The notes: a model not told the origin generated them from the letters alone. Numbered from the stretch's first letter, positions 51,421 to 64,000 are shown. The stretch: DNA of 64,000 bases from Blasia pusilla (GCA_050084515.1 CM114271.1:46872001-46936000), one strand, 5' to 3'. A program made the numbers and translations.

Positions 51421-54363
51421 CGGACGCTTCACGACTGACGCTCCCTGCTCAACACCAGCACGAGTAGCGAGGAAGGAACAACCTCGCCTACCAACCTCAT
51501 CGTACTTGAATCCCGGGACGCGGATCCACACACTCCCAGTTCCAGGGCATCCAATCTAAACTTAGCGAAGAGGCAGGATGTCCCGAAAATTCATCTCGCG
51601 GACCCGCACTACAAACGTGCCTACGATCCAACGGCTAACTATTATTTAAACCTCCCAGTCACCCATTGACTTGCATCTGCTGACTTGTCGCCTCCATCTC
51701 CGACGCCGTTGGATCTACATTCAGCGGCTCAGATTCTCAACTAACTGCATGCAATCTGGATCCGCTAGTGTTCCCCTTACGCACTCTACGTCGAATGGAC
51801 CTGGAGGCTAAACTAGAAGCCTACGCTCTGCAAAAATAGTAAGACCAAGGTCGCTGTAATAAATTTGAGGACGAACTCTAGCCTCGCCACGCGGCTACGC
51901 CGGCCTTACCGGGGGACCGGTTTCTCGTTTTGAATTGCGTCTTCCGTTTTTTCCTCTGTCTTCTCTTTGTCCTCGTTCGATTCTGACAACGTACGTACAG
52001 GGAAGTAAATTCCCGCCCCTTAATGCACAATTTGCCCTTAATTGTCCTCCCTTCGGGACTAAGTAGGAACATGTCGGGCGTTCCGTTCCCTGAGGTCTAT
52101 TTATGCTACCCAACATACCGGAGTGAACGTACGCCTCAAGGTGATCTTCGAAGGAAAACGGACGGTCAGATCCTGCTGCCACGATTGTAGGTCCAATCTA
52201 TGAGCAGCGACTCATGACATCCGGACTTATATTCGACGCTGATAATTACTGATAATGGAAGCCACCTGACGCGAAATTAAAGACGTTCGTTCCTAATCTC
52301 GTGCCGTGAGCTGAGTCTCTGAGGCCTTGCATCATCATTCATGATTCTCCCCTCTCACATTATGCCTTCGGGCATGATTATCCATACGCCCAATTCCATA
52401 AATAAATGAATATTTGCTTCTAAAGACACAAACGGGCAGTGCCGATAACATGTGAAGCTCGGCTACTGCATGCATTTTTGGTGGTCTCCCTGCGAAATTC
52501 GGAAAGTTTCGATAAGAACTTCTTTTTAAGTAAATCATTTCTTTTTAAAAGTGTGAAAGTTGGGGTTTTCTTTGTAACATCTTGAAATCTGCTACAGGAA
52601 TTTAAAAAGTCGGAAATTAGGCGGCAAGCCTCAAGTAACTACTCAAGCCCTCATCCACCTTGTGAGCTTTCAGTATTCCACTTATAAAAGAGGAAACGGG
52701 TTGTTTGTAGTGTTTCTATGATGGAAGCTTCCAAACGAGATTTGGATGATTTTTCAAATAACAGTAAGAAGTTTGAGAAATAAAATGGGGGAATCTATAC
52801 TCTATACTCTTAAACATGGGGATTATAAGAAGTAGAAGAGTAAAAAGAAAAAATCTCTATAAGATGTAAAGCAGGGAACTAATTTACACCTTACATGCAT
52901 GTGAATTTTTTTGGTATGAGTGTTCAAATAATTTTGTGAGGTGTCGCAAGAAGGGCTAGGAAATTGAAAGAAGATAGTGGGGAGTGTATGGATGTGCATA
53001 GCATGGACATTCTTACTAGTTTCCCTTAAACCTAACCTTTCTTATTCTATGACGAAAAGAAATTGAATTCAAAACCAACTTTGAATCTTATCTGAATTAT
53101 GTAACAATTTGTTTGACCATGTCTTAAAGATGGAACCATAAACTTTCCAATCAGAATTTTTTTGTAAGATATCTCAATTCTAAAAATATTTCCAAACCGG
53201 ATTCTGACGATGTAAATGTGACCCAAACTAGGTTTATCCTTGACTACTTTTTATGACCATCTCCAACACAAAACGGAAATATATGAAGCCTCTAGACACG
53301 TGCTAGAATTCTAGAATTTTGCATAAGAGGACCTGACCCAACTTATAAAATAGCTTTTGTTCCCATTATCACATGAAGAATCAGACCATGTGTTTTGGGG
53401 TTTTTTGGGAGGGAAAGAGTGGTAAAAGTCTAAAATTTGTAAGAAAAAATTTCATATTGGGAGTACATAAAAAAATTCCAAGAACAAGAATGGAAGAAGC
53501 TTGATTGGATTAGTGTCACGCTCCATAATAGAACTAACTACCAATTTTTCTTACTAATACTTTTTGGGAGGAAACTTGGAAATATTTCTTCAAATTGATG
53601 TATGTATTTAACTTCTTGAGAGAAAAGTCTTCTTCAGCATTTTCTTTCTTGCCTATTTTCCAATCAAATGTTTGTGACAATGGAAAATTTACATCAATTA
53701 TTTTTCAAACCCAATTCCAGTGATTATTTCCAACTCTCAAAAATTTTCTTGAAGATATTTCTAGTAGGATTTTTTAATCATCTTCTCTAATAAAAGAAGT
53801 GAAAAAAATCCATTTACTATTTTGGGTAAAATATCTTTTAGAACATATATCAAATCTTCAAGAAATACTAGACCCAACTATAATAATAGAAATCTAAGGC
53901 AAGAAGTTTTTCAATTAAATCTCTTTTATAACCCTCTCCAATATAAAACACACACATATGAAGCCGTTGAATACATTCTACAATTCAAGAATTTAACATA
54001 TGTCCAACAAAGATAAATAAAAATAAATACTTTTCCCGCATAAGGGATGGGAATATGAGCTTTCTAAAAGTTCAATATATTTTGGGATGTAAAATTTTCG
54101 TAAAAGTCTATACAAAGTTTCAAAGTTAATTTTGAAATTTAGAGTACATAGGAAAGCCTAAGAGAATCAAAAAGCATGATTAGAGCAAGTTTCTCTTCTT
54201 GCATGAGACTCGCCAAAAAATCTTTTTGATTCATGAATTTCTTAGATTATGTAACTTGTAGGAAATTAATGACTCAAAATAGATATTAGATAATAATATG
54301 CCCATCCATATAGTTCAAGAGGATGCTTATTAAGCAAAAAAATTAAAATAGTGGGTTTTTCCC

Positions 54364-54690
54364 CTCAAGGTGTGTCCCATATAGTGTCTTAGCTCAAACT
54401 TAGAACATGGTCAAACATGTTTTATGGATAGTTCCTATTTTTGGATTTAAGCGGGTAGGGAGAGAGATTTTATTTGCCCCCCTAAAGATACTTTTGGGTC
54501 TCCCCATGGGAACCCCAGCTTCCACATTGTTCTCCTCAACCCAAAAGTCATTAGCAATGCACAAACCCGCTTTTGACTCGCTATCCCTCAAGATGACATG
54601 GTGGAGGCTTCGTACAAATTCTTCAACTCTCAACTCCCCACATTCACCTTGAATCTTCGACCCATTTTTTTGTCTTATGGCTAGCACCCA
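54364..54690 (-). pseudogene. Unclassified dispersed element, copy B (partner at 39,462)
   Basis: Contains a 95-codon minus frame and shares border sequence with the region at 39,460-39,520. It is diverged and has no recognised domain. Confidence 0.4.
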
Positions 54691-55259
54691 TCTTGTTTCC
54701 TACCATTTAGTGTCTTATGTATGGTTGTCTTGCCGCCCATCCAGTTTTGTGAGTACTCTCATGGCGTTTTGCCTGTCTTTACTACTCACGTGTTCTTTAC
54801 TTCTTTCCCTTGACTTGAAGCTTCGCTCAAAGATCTCATACCTTGCTTCCATCTTTTAATTCTTTTAGGATAGATTGACGAGTTTTGGTAGAACAACTAT
54901 GAGGAGATTAGATGATACTCCCCAGAGGTCGATGATGACTTGAGTAACTTCAGAGAGCAGGTTTTCCCTTCGTTTTGGCCCATTTGGAGCTATATATAGA
55001 AACTTACTATTTTTAATAAGTTTCTATTAAGAGTGGAATCTCAATGTTCAGATGCCATGAGTGAATATGGTGTCTTATGTGTTTTGTTTGTATTTGGTGA
55101 CAGAGTTGTATATGCGCATGATACCTTTCCCTTATCCCCACAAGTAGTTACTCCTCTTTCTCCCGTAAGGGCCTAAGGTTGGTATGAAGGCATATGTGCA
55201 TCTCGCCTATTATTACTCTCACGATCGATTCCTCTGCTGTTCCTAATTACAACTTGCTC

Positions 55260-55335
55260 CTCTAGCTTTCAACTTTGGTGGGGTATGCCAAGATTTTTTC
55301 CTCCTTAGACCCTTGATCATGATTCGCCATAGATT
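55260..55335. repeat. Dispersed repeat, copy 2 (partner at about 17,316)
   Basis: Contains CTTTGGTGGGGTATGCCAAG and CCTCCTTAGACCCTTGATCA, aligned to the copy at 17,316-17,390. Confidence 0.6.
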
Positions 55336-58017
55336 TAACTCTTCACAATACAAACTATGGTTTTGACACTTTTAGCTATGTTTAAGGAGTTTGAAATGAC
55401 TATTTAAGGAGCTTTTTTTTTTGGATATTTAGTGCGTTGGACCAAGGTTTCCAACACCACCTTATTCACCAAAAATGCATCTTGGGTCAATCTGCTATAA
55501 TCTCAAACATGGAGAACTACCAAGCACTCAATAAGATTCCAAGCTAGGTTGTAGCCCCCTTTTTGTTCAACTCCTATGGGACCTAAGCATATCTCAAGTT
55601 TTATCTTATGTTTGGTTATACTTTTCTAAGTCACAATCGTTACCATTTGATTGTGTCTCGCTTCTATAACTTATGCCTCACTTGTGAGACTTTAATGCCT
55701 TTCCATCCTAGTGTCAACCCACTAGAATTCTGATGTTTTTTTGGGGATGCATGTTTGGTCAGTGGGATCATGAAAATCAAAGGAATTTTCTTCTAGATTT
55801 ATCCAAATTCCAAAATATAATGTTTTACAACCCCTTGGAACTAAGTGGTATAAGGTATATTAAAGGAAGAAGGACATTTGATCAAATTATATGTTGATAT
55901 CTACTTTCCATAATAATACTAAGATGTTCCATAGCAATTTTTCTTAAATTATGGAAATTTTTAGCTAATACATATGGGATGTTGTATTATAGGCTCTAAA
56001 ATGAATACTCCATCCAAAATTACAATTAATAAACCTTGTAGTTACTTATTCTTGAAAAATGATATAGCATAATTTCTTCCAAATTAATTTTCTAAATTAC
56101 CTTTCCAAATTTTCTTGTTGAATTTTCTTCCCAACATAATTTGTTGTAAGAAACTGTGAAAAAAGTTGATTTGTGATATCATGTTACATACAAGCTATTA
56201 ATATTCAAATATATCCTTTTTTGTACAAATCATTTTTGCAAATGGATGCTATTAAGAAATAAATGACATATGTGTCAAGGGAAATAGTAAAGCAACGAAA
56301 TAGAGAATCCAAGGATATTAGATTGAGTAGCATTATTTAAAGAGCGAGTGGGTTTTGCCATTAAATAGTTTTTGCACATACACATAGCTAGTAACATCCA
56401 TATTGCAAGTAGCGGCCATCTTCCTATCACATGAAGATATTTGTAGTCACTAATAAATATATTTACATTTGTACACAATTATGATAACAACTAAAGAAGG
56501 ACTAATTTGTAGGATCAACATGAGAAAAAAAGGCTCTAGAGAGCCGTATCCTCATCTTATACACCTTCGGGAAAAGCCAAAAGAGAACTCCCACTTGTTT
56601 TGGTTAAGTTCCTCAATTTTCAGCTCGAAACCATGTTCCCCATTTACTGGCTCGTCACAGTCTTGATGGGACAAGAACCTATTGATTTCTTTATTTTATG
56701 ATGTCTTTTTGGGCAACAGTGATGCACAACGTAGTACTACCAAATTTATTTTGAAGGATTTGGATATGGGGAGTAGATCTCCCACGAAAGGGCTCTCACA
56801 AGCGCATGTTAACATTGTTTTTGGCTTATATGTTTTGATTTCTTTTGAAAGAAATCAACGTGAAATTGATGCAAAAATTATCATGGATTTGTGGGTGTAG
56901 GTCATTTGACCACTGCCTCCAATACAAGATTGGAGTAATGAGGTGAATTGTGAGTCCTCGACGCTATAGATTTGGAATTCACGCACGTTGTCGTCCAGAA
57001 AAAGCTTGTTTCAACTTATAAGTGCGAAAGGGATACTATTCCCTTGGGGCAACCAAAAGATGCCTTATGAGTGAAATTTCAAATTTTTTTGTAAATAGCA
57101 ATTTGGAGAGGCCAAAAAATAGAAATTTTCTTTCTAGACGGCACGCAAGTGAAACTTGGAGGAAAATGAGTAAAAATAATTATTTGGTGAGGGTTGACTC
57201 ATTTTGGGTTTTTTTAGATAAGATTGTCCAAGTTAGGTTGGATTTGGTGACTTGACCACTTTGTAAGGAGGACAACTCACTAATCCATTTTTTTTTTCAA
57301 ATACGTATACTAAGCTTCATGATACAACATCCTTTTCCAAGTCTCTTGAATATAGTTTATCTGAAACTAAACTAAAAGGTAGAATGAGGAATGCCGCTGT
57401 ATGCATTGCAAAAATATTCTTTCATTCCAAAATCTTTTCAATAAAATATAATTTTAATTTTAAAATAGGCGCAATGCATATATCTATATTATTATTCGAG
57501 AGAACCTTCTTGATTTGCAAACACCTTTTTGTTTGAAATGTGGCAACAAACGACAAGAAAAAGATTTTGTGTGCAACATGATAAGTCCCTTCACTCCCGT
57601 GCATGGCACGAGCTGCCCACTAGTTCTTACTAATGACCTGAAGGGAAATATTGCAATATGCATAGTGGTGTAAAATTCATGGTAAAATTTCTTTGCATAC
57701 ACTGCACATATAAACATTTTACTCATTATCACATGTTTCACTTCCAATAGTAATACAAATCTAACTTAAAAAATCTGGTATGGGAAATGGTAGTATGAAT
57801 CCACTGGATACACTTTGAATTTATAGATTTTAACAAAAAAGATTAAAAAAACAGTCAAGATAGATTTAGGCTTGAATATTACTATATTAGTGAAAGAGAA
57901 TCTCTAACTTGTTATTGCAAATAAAATTCAAATCTTTTCCCTTAGTAATTGGGGGAGAAAGAAGTCATCGCTTCATTTTCTAATCCTCATCTCTTAGTAA
58001 AGAAAAGAAAGTCACTT

Positions 58018-58021
<4 letters not shown>

Positions 58022-58057
<36 letters not shown>
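58022..58057. repeat. TA dinucleotide microsatellite
   Basis: About 17 uninterrupted TA units within AT-rich spacer. Such runs are highly variable in length and could serve as a marker. Confidence 0.95.
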
Positions 58058-58060
<3 letters not shown>

Positions 58061-60250
58061 AAAATCTCCTCCAAACCAAGCTTGAGAATTAAGAACTTAA
58101 GTAAGAATTAAGGAGATCACTTTCATTATTTTGAAGATTAATTCTTGTCGCGCCATTTTGTTACCATCACTTTTCATTCTTTTCCCAAAATATTTCTCAA
58201 ATTTCCGTCCAAACTAAACTTTGAAAATTTAAACGATTTTCTTTTGAATGAGCCTTGAAAACACTAAAATGAGAATTAATATGAGGGAGACATAGGACCA
58301 TTTCTTCAAGGAGATTGGATTAAATTTTCAAAAGGTGTTTTTGAATTAAAATTTCAAATAATTAATAATTTATCCTTATTAAAAATAAAATTTTAATCAT
58401 ATTTTTCAAAAATTAATATTAAAATTCATGATTTTGAAATTTTAAAATGATAATAATTAAAAATAATATGAGAGAGACTTAGATATTTTTCAGGAATATC
58501 TGAAAATATTATAAATATTATTTTAATTATAATTTTAAATAAATTTAATTATTGAAACCTTCTCCTCATTATTGCCCCTACTACTAGGCCTTATTAACAT
58601 GTTCTCTTTCTCCTATTGGCAAGTATCCTGTCATTTATGGATTCAAATTGCAGAGGTTGAGAATGCAAGTAATTTCTTTGAAGTTGCTCGACCACAGGCT
58701 GTGAATGGAGATGAATTACTTTGAAGTTGGTCGAACACATGCTATGAATGGAGATGAGAGCCAATTTAAAGATATTTGGACTCTTTGCACTCCATGTTAG
58801 TATTTCTTAGTTTTCTACTCTCTCCACCCCAAATCAAGATTTCCTTTTTATCTACTCTCCATGTATTTTTTGTCGGTTTAATGTCTCGAGTCCCACTTTG
58901 TGTTAGTATGTTCTTTCCGGTGTCATACGAATTCCCCTCCTCATCAAATCAAGTTTACAAAAACCCCAAAAAAGCAAGGCATCATACTAGTTCTACTTTT
59001 TTGCTTAGTATAAGATAGAAGAAGGATTAGGGAAGATTTCTTTTGAAGTTTAGGACACGTGTCTTGCAATGAGCTCATCAATTTGAGAAGGCACCTTTAG
59101 TTAATTGAATGGAAGATTTTTTTTAAAATCCAATAGGATACCTCCCATTTCAAAATATAACTGGTTTGGTTTCTCCTTCAAATGGAATTCATTTAGGGAG
59201 AAACAAGGGCTTGGAGTAGCAAATAAGATGAACCATAGAAAAATTACGGAGACACACTTGGCTTTATTTGAGCTGCCATATTTGGGGAAAGTGCAACCAT
59301 CCACAAACCCCAAAGCCATGGGGCTTCCAGTAGGGGCCGTACTAAAAAATAAAACGCCTTCCCCCATTCCCTCCACTCTAAAGTAACCCAATCCTCCCTA
59401 ATCCTATTCTCACTCCCTTCCACTTTAAACTAATTTCTCTTAAGGAAAAAAATTCCTTCTTATGTTAAAGTCTATCAAGTAAAAAGAGATTTGTGCTTTA
59501 TTGTGCACCAGCTTAGGAGAGAAGGTGGAATTTCCGGGAGGTGCATGGGGTAGCAAGCTCCATGCTAACAACTATTCATGCCTTCGCAGGCTTTTGGTCG
59601 AGTAAGAAAAGCGTGAGTTGAGATGAGTTGAGGACAGTTATCACTTTCTCTGTCCCATAGAATCAGAAATTCCAAACGGTGAATCTTATGAATGCAAAGA
59701 AGGAAAAGCGTTCGGACGCGGCGAGCTATGCTACGCGTGTGTGGGAGTTGTTGAGGGTTGGTTTCGTTACGAGGTGGTAATGAATAAAAGGTGACAGCGA
59801 GCGTACTGGAAATTTGGAATCGCTCCTTGAGGAATGTGGAGGTTCTTTGTGAAGGTTCTGCGCTTTCATTCTCGTCGCTCGGAACATTGAATTCGATTCA
59901 GTGCCCCCACATTTTGAGGATTCGGGGATCGCAACGAAGGAGGAGGTGCCTTTACGTGCGAGATAACGGCTTATGTTGTGGAACTGGAGGTGGCCGGCGA
60001 ACAGCGCTCATTGATTGATGGATTGATGGGCGAGCGGTGGAGCGAGGGACTGCCATCTTTCCGACAATGAGTGTTTCGTGGGAGCCCTGGGGTTGCAACG
60101 TGCGATCAGACGTTTAAGGAGCCGATCTTCCATGTGTTTCATCTCTCCCCCGCCACACACACTTTCTGTTGCATGAACTTGCATCGGTCGCGACTCGTGG
60201 ATGCTGCCAAACCTGAATCTTCTTTTCAGCTTTCATTCTCTACTTTTGGA

Positions 60251-60570
60251 GGCATTCGGCAACTTCGGGTGGGTGCTTTCCAAGCTCAAATCTTCCATTG
60301 TGCTCCTCTGCTTTAATTAGCCGCTTTTGCAGGAATCGGACAACTTTTGCTGGATGCTTCCAAAGCTCGAATCTTCCCTTGTGCTCTTCTGCTTTCAATT
60401 TCCGCCTGCGAAGGTTTTCGACAACTTCTGGTGGATGATTTCGCAGTTCCAAAGTTCACCTTCGGCTCTTGTCCCGTCATTCTCCTGGTGGGGAGGAATT
60501 GGGCAACTTCTGCTGGATGCTTCCCGTGTTCGCATCTTCCCTTGGGCTCTTGCGTTCATAACTTCATAGT
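60251..60570. repeat. Four tandem copies of an approximately 80-bp unit
   Basis: Units begin at about 60251, 60332, 60411 and 60495. Each has CGGCAACTTC or a variant, then TGGATGCTTCC, an AAGCTCGAATCTTCCC-like segment and TGCTCTTCTGCTT. A partial unit precedes at about 60,191. Frames stay open for 70-176 codons on both strands through the array because the units are near multiples of three. On the minus strand the units would read as a degenerate HPPEV/FLQK/KAEEH/GRFEL repeat. I cannot say whether either strand is translated. Confidence 0.85.
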
Positions 60571-60692
60571 TCATACTCCTCTGCCCATGCGGTCTTACTT
60601 CCTCACTCTACTTTTGGTGGAATCGTGCAGACAGTGCTCGACGTTTAAAAAGCTGTGCGCGGTTCTCTTTGTCCTCCACCCTACTCCAAAGG

Positions 60693-60817
60693 TGGTTCCC
60701 AACTCCCCTCCTTTCGTGTCGAATGTCAAGCCCGGAGTCTGCAAGGAGGAGTCGCGGACCCACGGTTGGTTCCCTCCTTTCGTGATCAATGTCAAAGGCG
60801 GAGTCTGCAGAGAGAAA
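60693..60817. repeat. Two-copy tandem repeat of about 70 bp
   Basis: CCTCCTTTCGTG, AATGTCAA and CGGAGTCTGCA occur in order at 60708-60750 and again at 60774-60810. It is a second, unrelated tandem unit just after the 80-bp array. Confidence 0.8.
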
Positions 60818-61870
60818 AGCAACGTCGGTCAACTGGGCAGAGAAATAATCAGAGGAGGAGTTTCTTCGCACTACTGAATACTATGACTTGGGGCATGCAT
60901 GTGCGGGTTCCTCGAGAAATGAGTAGGAAAAAACAAATCATATTGAAATGATTGCAATCGAAATTCGAACCCAAGATAGACTCCATAGCCTACTTCAATA
61001 ACTTGGCACGAATCCGCACGATCCTGCAGCAAGTTGACCTGGGCCAATCTGAGCTGCTCTGAACTACCGTACCGGATTAGTCATCGTGCCCGGACAGAAG
61101 TCGGAGACCTAACAGGTTTGCCACCTCATTCCATGAAGCAGTCGGTGCATTCGTCAGACTTAAGGTGTGAGGTCGAGGCAGACGTCGTGGGTGAGGGTCA
61201 GTGGGAGGAACCTCAGGTTTCCAACTCTGATACCCCGGCCTTCAGTTCCGGTGGTGTCTGCGTAACCTTGGCAGATGTACGACCCAGTAACTCTCTCCGA
61301 TCAAGAAATCTTTCCGCACGACACATGGGCTGTCACATTTTGATCAGTCCAGATTCCCGAGGCGTTCGATTACGAATTCCAGTGAAAAGAATACTCAGGT
61401 CTGGGGAGAACGCTGTCCAAGTGACGCGTTCACACTGCGTTTGCAGAAGGAACAGGTTTCCAAGTTCTGTTCCATGGGTCTGGATGGTGTGTTTGTCGCA
61501 TCCACCTGTTTCAATGCCAAAATACCGTAGTCGTGGAAATGGAGCAAACGGAATATCCTTCCCTGCAACAGGGCCAAGACCTTCTTGTGCCATCTCCCGG
61601 GAACGATAGGTGTGTGAGTGAGTGGAGATTCTTCCTTCCCGAGTTGTAGTTGACGCTGGTCTAGATTAGATGGTGGACTATTCTGCGTTTGATAAATTTC
61701 AAGCTGACGTTTGTAGAAAGCTCGTAAACCTTTTATTTAAAGAGAAACATTAAAAATAACACTGTTGTGTTTGCTGGTTCAAAAGTAGAACTTTCGAGTA
61801 AAGATTGCGAGGCCTCTCCATGAACCAGGTAATCGGACAAGCTGGTGGTGTAATGTACATTATCCAGGTT

Positions 61871-63142
61871 TCAGAATTTCTTTGTCTTTTGTGATGTTAA
61901 GATGGAATGCTTTGCCAGTCGTTTCAGGTTTGTGGTATCGATGCTCATGTCTCTGCAACCAAACATGGTAAAAAGACTCTTCAGATAACTCCTTTTCACA
62001 TAGTCTACTAGACAGCAGCGCAAACATTCTGAGGTTACCAGGCATTTTTAACGGAGCACCCAATTAGAAATGAAGTGGACAAGAATTTCCAGTAAAACGC
62101 GAGTTCTCAAGAGTATCCCACGTACCTTCGATACAGGTACACGGCTAAGTAAAATATTAGAAGCAGAATAACGGTGAAGAGACAAAACGCCATGTACAAG
62201 GCCTTGTTTTTTGGCTTCTGTGGACAAAAAGGGTCGTCAGTGTTAGAAGAAAATCATCATGGTTTAGACCGCAGTGCTATTCTTTGCGAGTGATCATGTC
62301 TCAATCTGCAGCTGGGGGAACTCGAGCTTCAATCCAATCTAAGCTAAGTAAACGACTTAGAATCTCTGTCAGTACCAGACACCCTTACCACAATGCAGAT
62401 ATCCTTCATGCTTTTGAGTAACAAACACACAACTTAACTGTCCTAAAATAAGCAGCTTGAATCAAACATGAGGTGGTGACTTAAAACGCACCCCACTCCC
62501 CCGAGGAAAATGCTTTTGACCTTTATCACAAGTATGTGAAGAGCAAAATTGGCGCATGAAGAATTCTGGAAAACCCGACAAATGTGTTGTTATAAAAAGA
62601 GTAGCCAGTCTACTCTACTCGACTCTTGATCCTCACAGCATGTTAGAGCAGAGTGAGATAAGTCCAGAATTCACAATAGTCTGATCTGAACTCCATTTCT
62701 AACTCCATGCACAGAATTTAATGCAGTGATAATGTCCACACAGAGAAACATACCATTCAAGCGCATGACAGTCGCACTCTCTTGAGGTGGGAAACAGCTA
62801 TTTGCTAAATTCTGTAATCAAATCACCATATTTTTCGTTATCAGTCCGCCATCAACTTTTGTAACATCAGCAACAAGAAATACAAATGTCATAGCATATT
62901 ACAACTACATCACTCTATTCTGATTCTTTCCAATTAAACATGACTAGAACACTCGAGAGAATACTAATTAAAGTGAACTTCAACAGTGGATGAGTTCAAT
63001 AGAATGATAAGACCTCACAAAGAAGTTTGTTCTTGTCCACTGCGGCACGATTGCACTTCCTTTTCTTGTTGGTATGTGTGACACTATCCACATAGTCACA
63101 ATGTATAGCTCCACACACATCTGCAATACAGCGATTAGGACC
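61871..63142 (-). CDS. 3' exons of a probable Cys-rich single-pass membrane protein, family unknown
   Basis: I do not recognise the family. Minus exons: 63142-63014 (GPNRCIADVCGAIHCDYVDS, then a KKRKC segment and LLCE), 62811-62754 (NLANSCFPPQESATVMRLN), 62217-62126 (KPKNKALYMAFCLFTVILLL followed by IFYLAVYLYRR, a clear membrane helix closed by Arg residues) and 61952-61871 (SIDTTNLKRLAKHSI, ending KKTKKF-like and stop). At least seven Cys on the N-terminal side suggest a disulfide-bonded lumenal or extracellular part, with a short basic cytoplasmic tail, i.e. type I topology. The phase between the second and third exons does not match, so a small exon is missing or a donor is misplaced. An alternative frame through the last two exons (stop at 61860) is also open but lacks the helix. 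The 5' exons were not found and may lie beyond the window. Confidence 0.5.
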
Positions 63143-64000
63143 CTGCAACCAACCCAGCCACAGGGAATCTAATTAGAGGAACTGTGACTGATCCAAAAAC
63201 TATAGGACTTAATTGAATAAGACAATATTCGGAACAGTGACATGATCCATCAACTCATGCCTGCAACCCAAATCTGCTCATCAATGTGCCAGTGGGATTT
63301 TCCCTGGGTAGCTGGTGCAAGAGATCTAAGGAGTTTCAACCTAAGTCATAATTAAAGAAGAAAAAAAACCTTGGATGGTGTTAGGAACATATTAGGAGGG
63401 GGTGAATGTCATGTGAGAAATGACTTGGAGCATAGGTTAAACTCATAGCACATCCATTCACAAAAATGCTCCCACTCAGAAGTTCCTGGCTAAGATCCAA
63501 TCGCCGTTGCAAGAATTGGGCACAAACAGACATGGAGGGTCAACTTTCAGTTACGAGACTAGCGAGGCTTCCTTGTTCTCTCATGTGCACAGAGTGTCAT
63601 TTGACGAATCTCAAAAGCAGTCTGATTTCATCTAAATCTGAGAAAGGAACTTGCTCTTCGTGAAGATCTATCTTTTTAATCATTTTAATTAGGATTTTGT
63701 GATGTCTGGCTTCAGATATATACAAGAAACTTTGTATAATGAGCACAGTAGGATTGACATCCAGCTGTCAGTTGATATCATAATCCACTGACTTGATATA
63801 TCTTTTGTCTTGAAACTCTATTGTCCACTTGCAGTGCAAGAGAGTCACCCTGGTAATATCCTTTCTAGCTTATGGATTCATGCCTGACAATGTGTTCCGA
63901 CAGTGATCTGAAATCTAGTCAAATTTTATTGGACCAGGACTGTTTATGCAGGGTGACATAAAATAATTTCATATCACGTTAACAAAAACACACACATCTT
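63143..64000. other. Right edge of window; probably intron or upstream DNA of the membrane-protein gene
   Basis: No exon could be fixed. The plus frame at 63,466-63,663 is short and without recognisable content. The region may hold further introns of the minus-strand gene to its left. Confidence 0.3.

Larger units (their letters stand above)
50768..61870. other. Spacer upstream of the SEC14-like gene; no gene assigned
   Basis: 50,770-52,300 is GC-rich and partly duplicated, probably promoter and leader DNA of the SEC14-like gene plus older sequence. A minus frame at 51,895-52,182 starting MAAGSDRPFSFEDHLEAY is unexplained. 52,500-59,600 is AT-rich repeat debris with a long TA run. 59,700-61,700 is GC-richer with two tandem-repeat blocks and overlapping open frames on both strands (61034-61609 plus; 61333-61593 minus) that I cannot assign. 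Confidence 0.5.

Noticed and set aside
61034-61609. 191-codon plus-strand frame, and an 86-codon minus frame opposite (61333-61593)
   Set aside because: Neither has a recognised domain; one strand's openness may mirror the other's. I could not decide which, if any, is real.
61860-62063. Alternative last exon frame (RHEHRYHKPETTGKAFHLNI) for the membrane-protein gene
   Set aside because: It is open and phase-compatible with the preceding exon but loses the strong membrane helix in the exon before; kept only as an alternative.

Overview
This is nuclear DNA from a land plant. The evidence is: genes broken by many phase-consistent GT-AG introns; a cytosolic-type glucose-6-phosphate isomerase; a plastidic ATP/ADP translocator with a transit-peptide-like N-terminus; a plant-type SEC14 protein; Ty1/copia and Ty3/gypsy retrotransposons; and long AT-rich repeat-derived stretches. 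GC-rich gene islands alternate with AT-rich spacers. A seed-free plant (moss, liverwort or lycophyte) seems likely from the style of the genes and the gypsy fragment, but that is inference and the species cannot be read from the window.

Layout. 1-2.55 kb holds the last seven or eight exons of glucose-6-phosphate isomerase (+). 2.55-7.9 kb is spacer. 7.9-12.4 kb is a multi-exon gene (+) for a long Ser/Lys-rich protein I do not recognise, with a distinctive acidic/aromatic C-terminal exon. 12.4-21.1 kb is degenerate repeat-derived spacer. 21.1-24.5 kb is a complete six-exon plastid ATP/ADP carrier (NTT/AATP type, -), followed by its GC-rich upstream region to about 25.4 kb. 25.4-30.1 kb is spacer with duplications and hairpins. 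30,116-35,092 is a full-length but inactivated Ty1/copia element (-) with both LTRs, a PBS, a PPT and a 5-bp target duplication. 35.1-36.8 kb holds a perfect 26-bp hairpin and a gypsy remnant whose reverse-transcriptase segment is inverted between 44-bp inverted repeats. 36.8-45.2 kb is spacer with LINE-like and unclassified debris. 45.2-50.8 kb is a complete SEC14-like gene (-), reconstructed in seven exons, with a LINE-derived tandem array inside one intron and a probable GC-AG first intron. 50.8-61.8 kb is spacer with several tandem duplications. 61.87-63.14 kb holds the 3' exons (-) of a probable Cys-rich single-pass membrane protein.

The recognisable genes serve separate housekeeping roles: cytosolic hexose-phosphate interconversion, ATP import into plastids, and phosphoinositide/lipid transfer. 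Nothing suggests an operon or a shared pathway. No tRNA, rRNA or CRISPR array was seen. The unusual material is the rearranged transposon DNA, the intronic array, the perfect hairpins and the two genes I could not assign.
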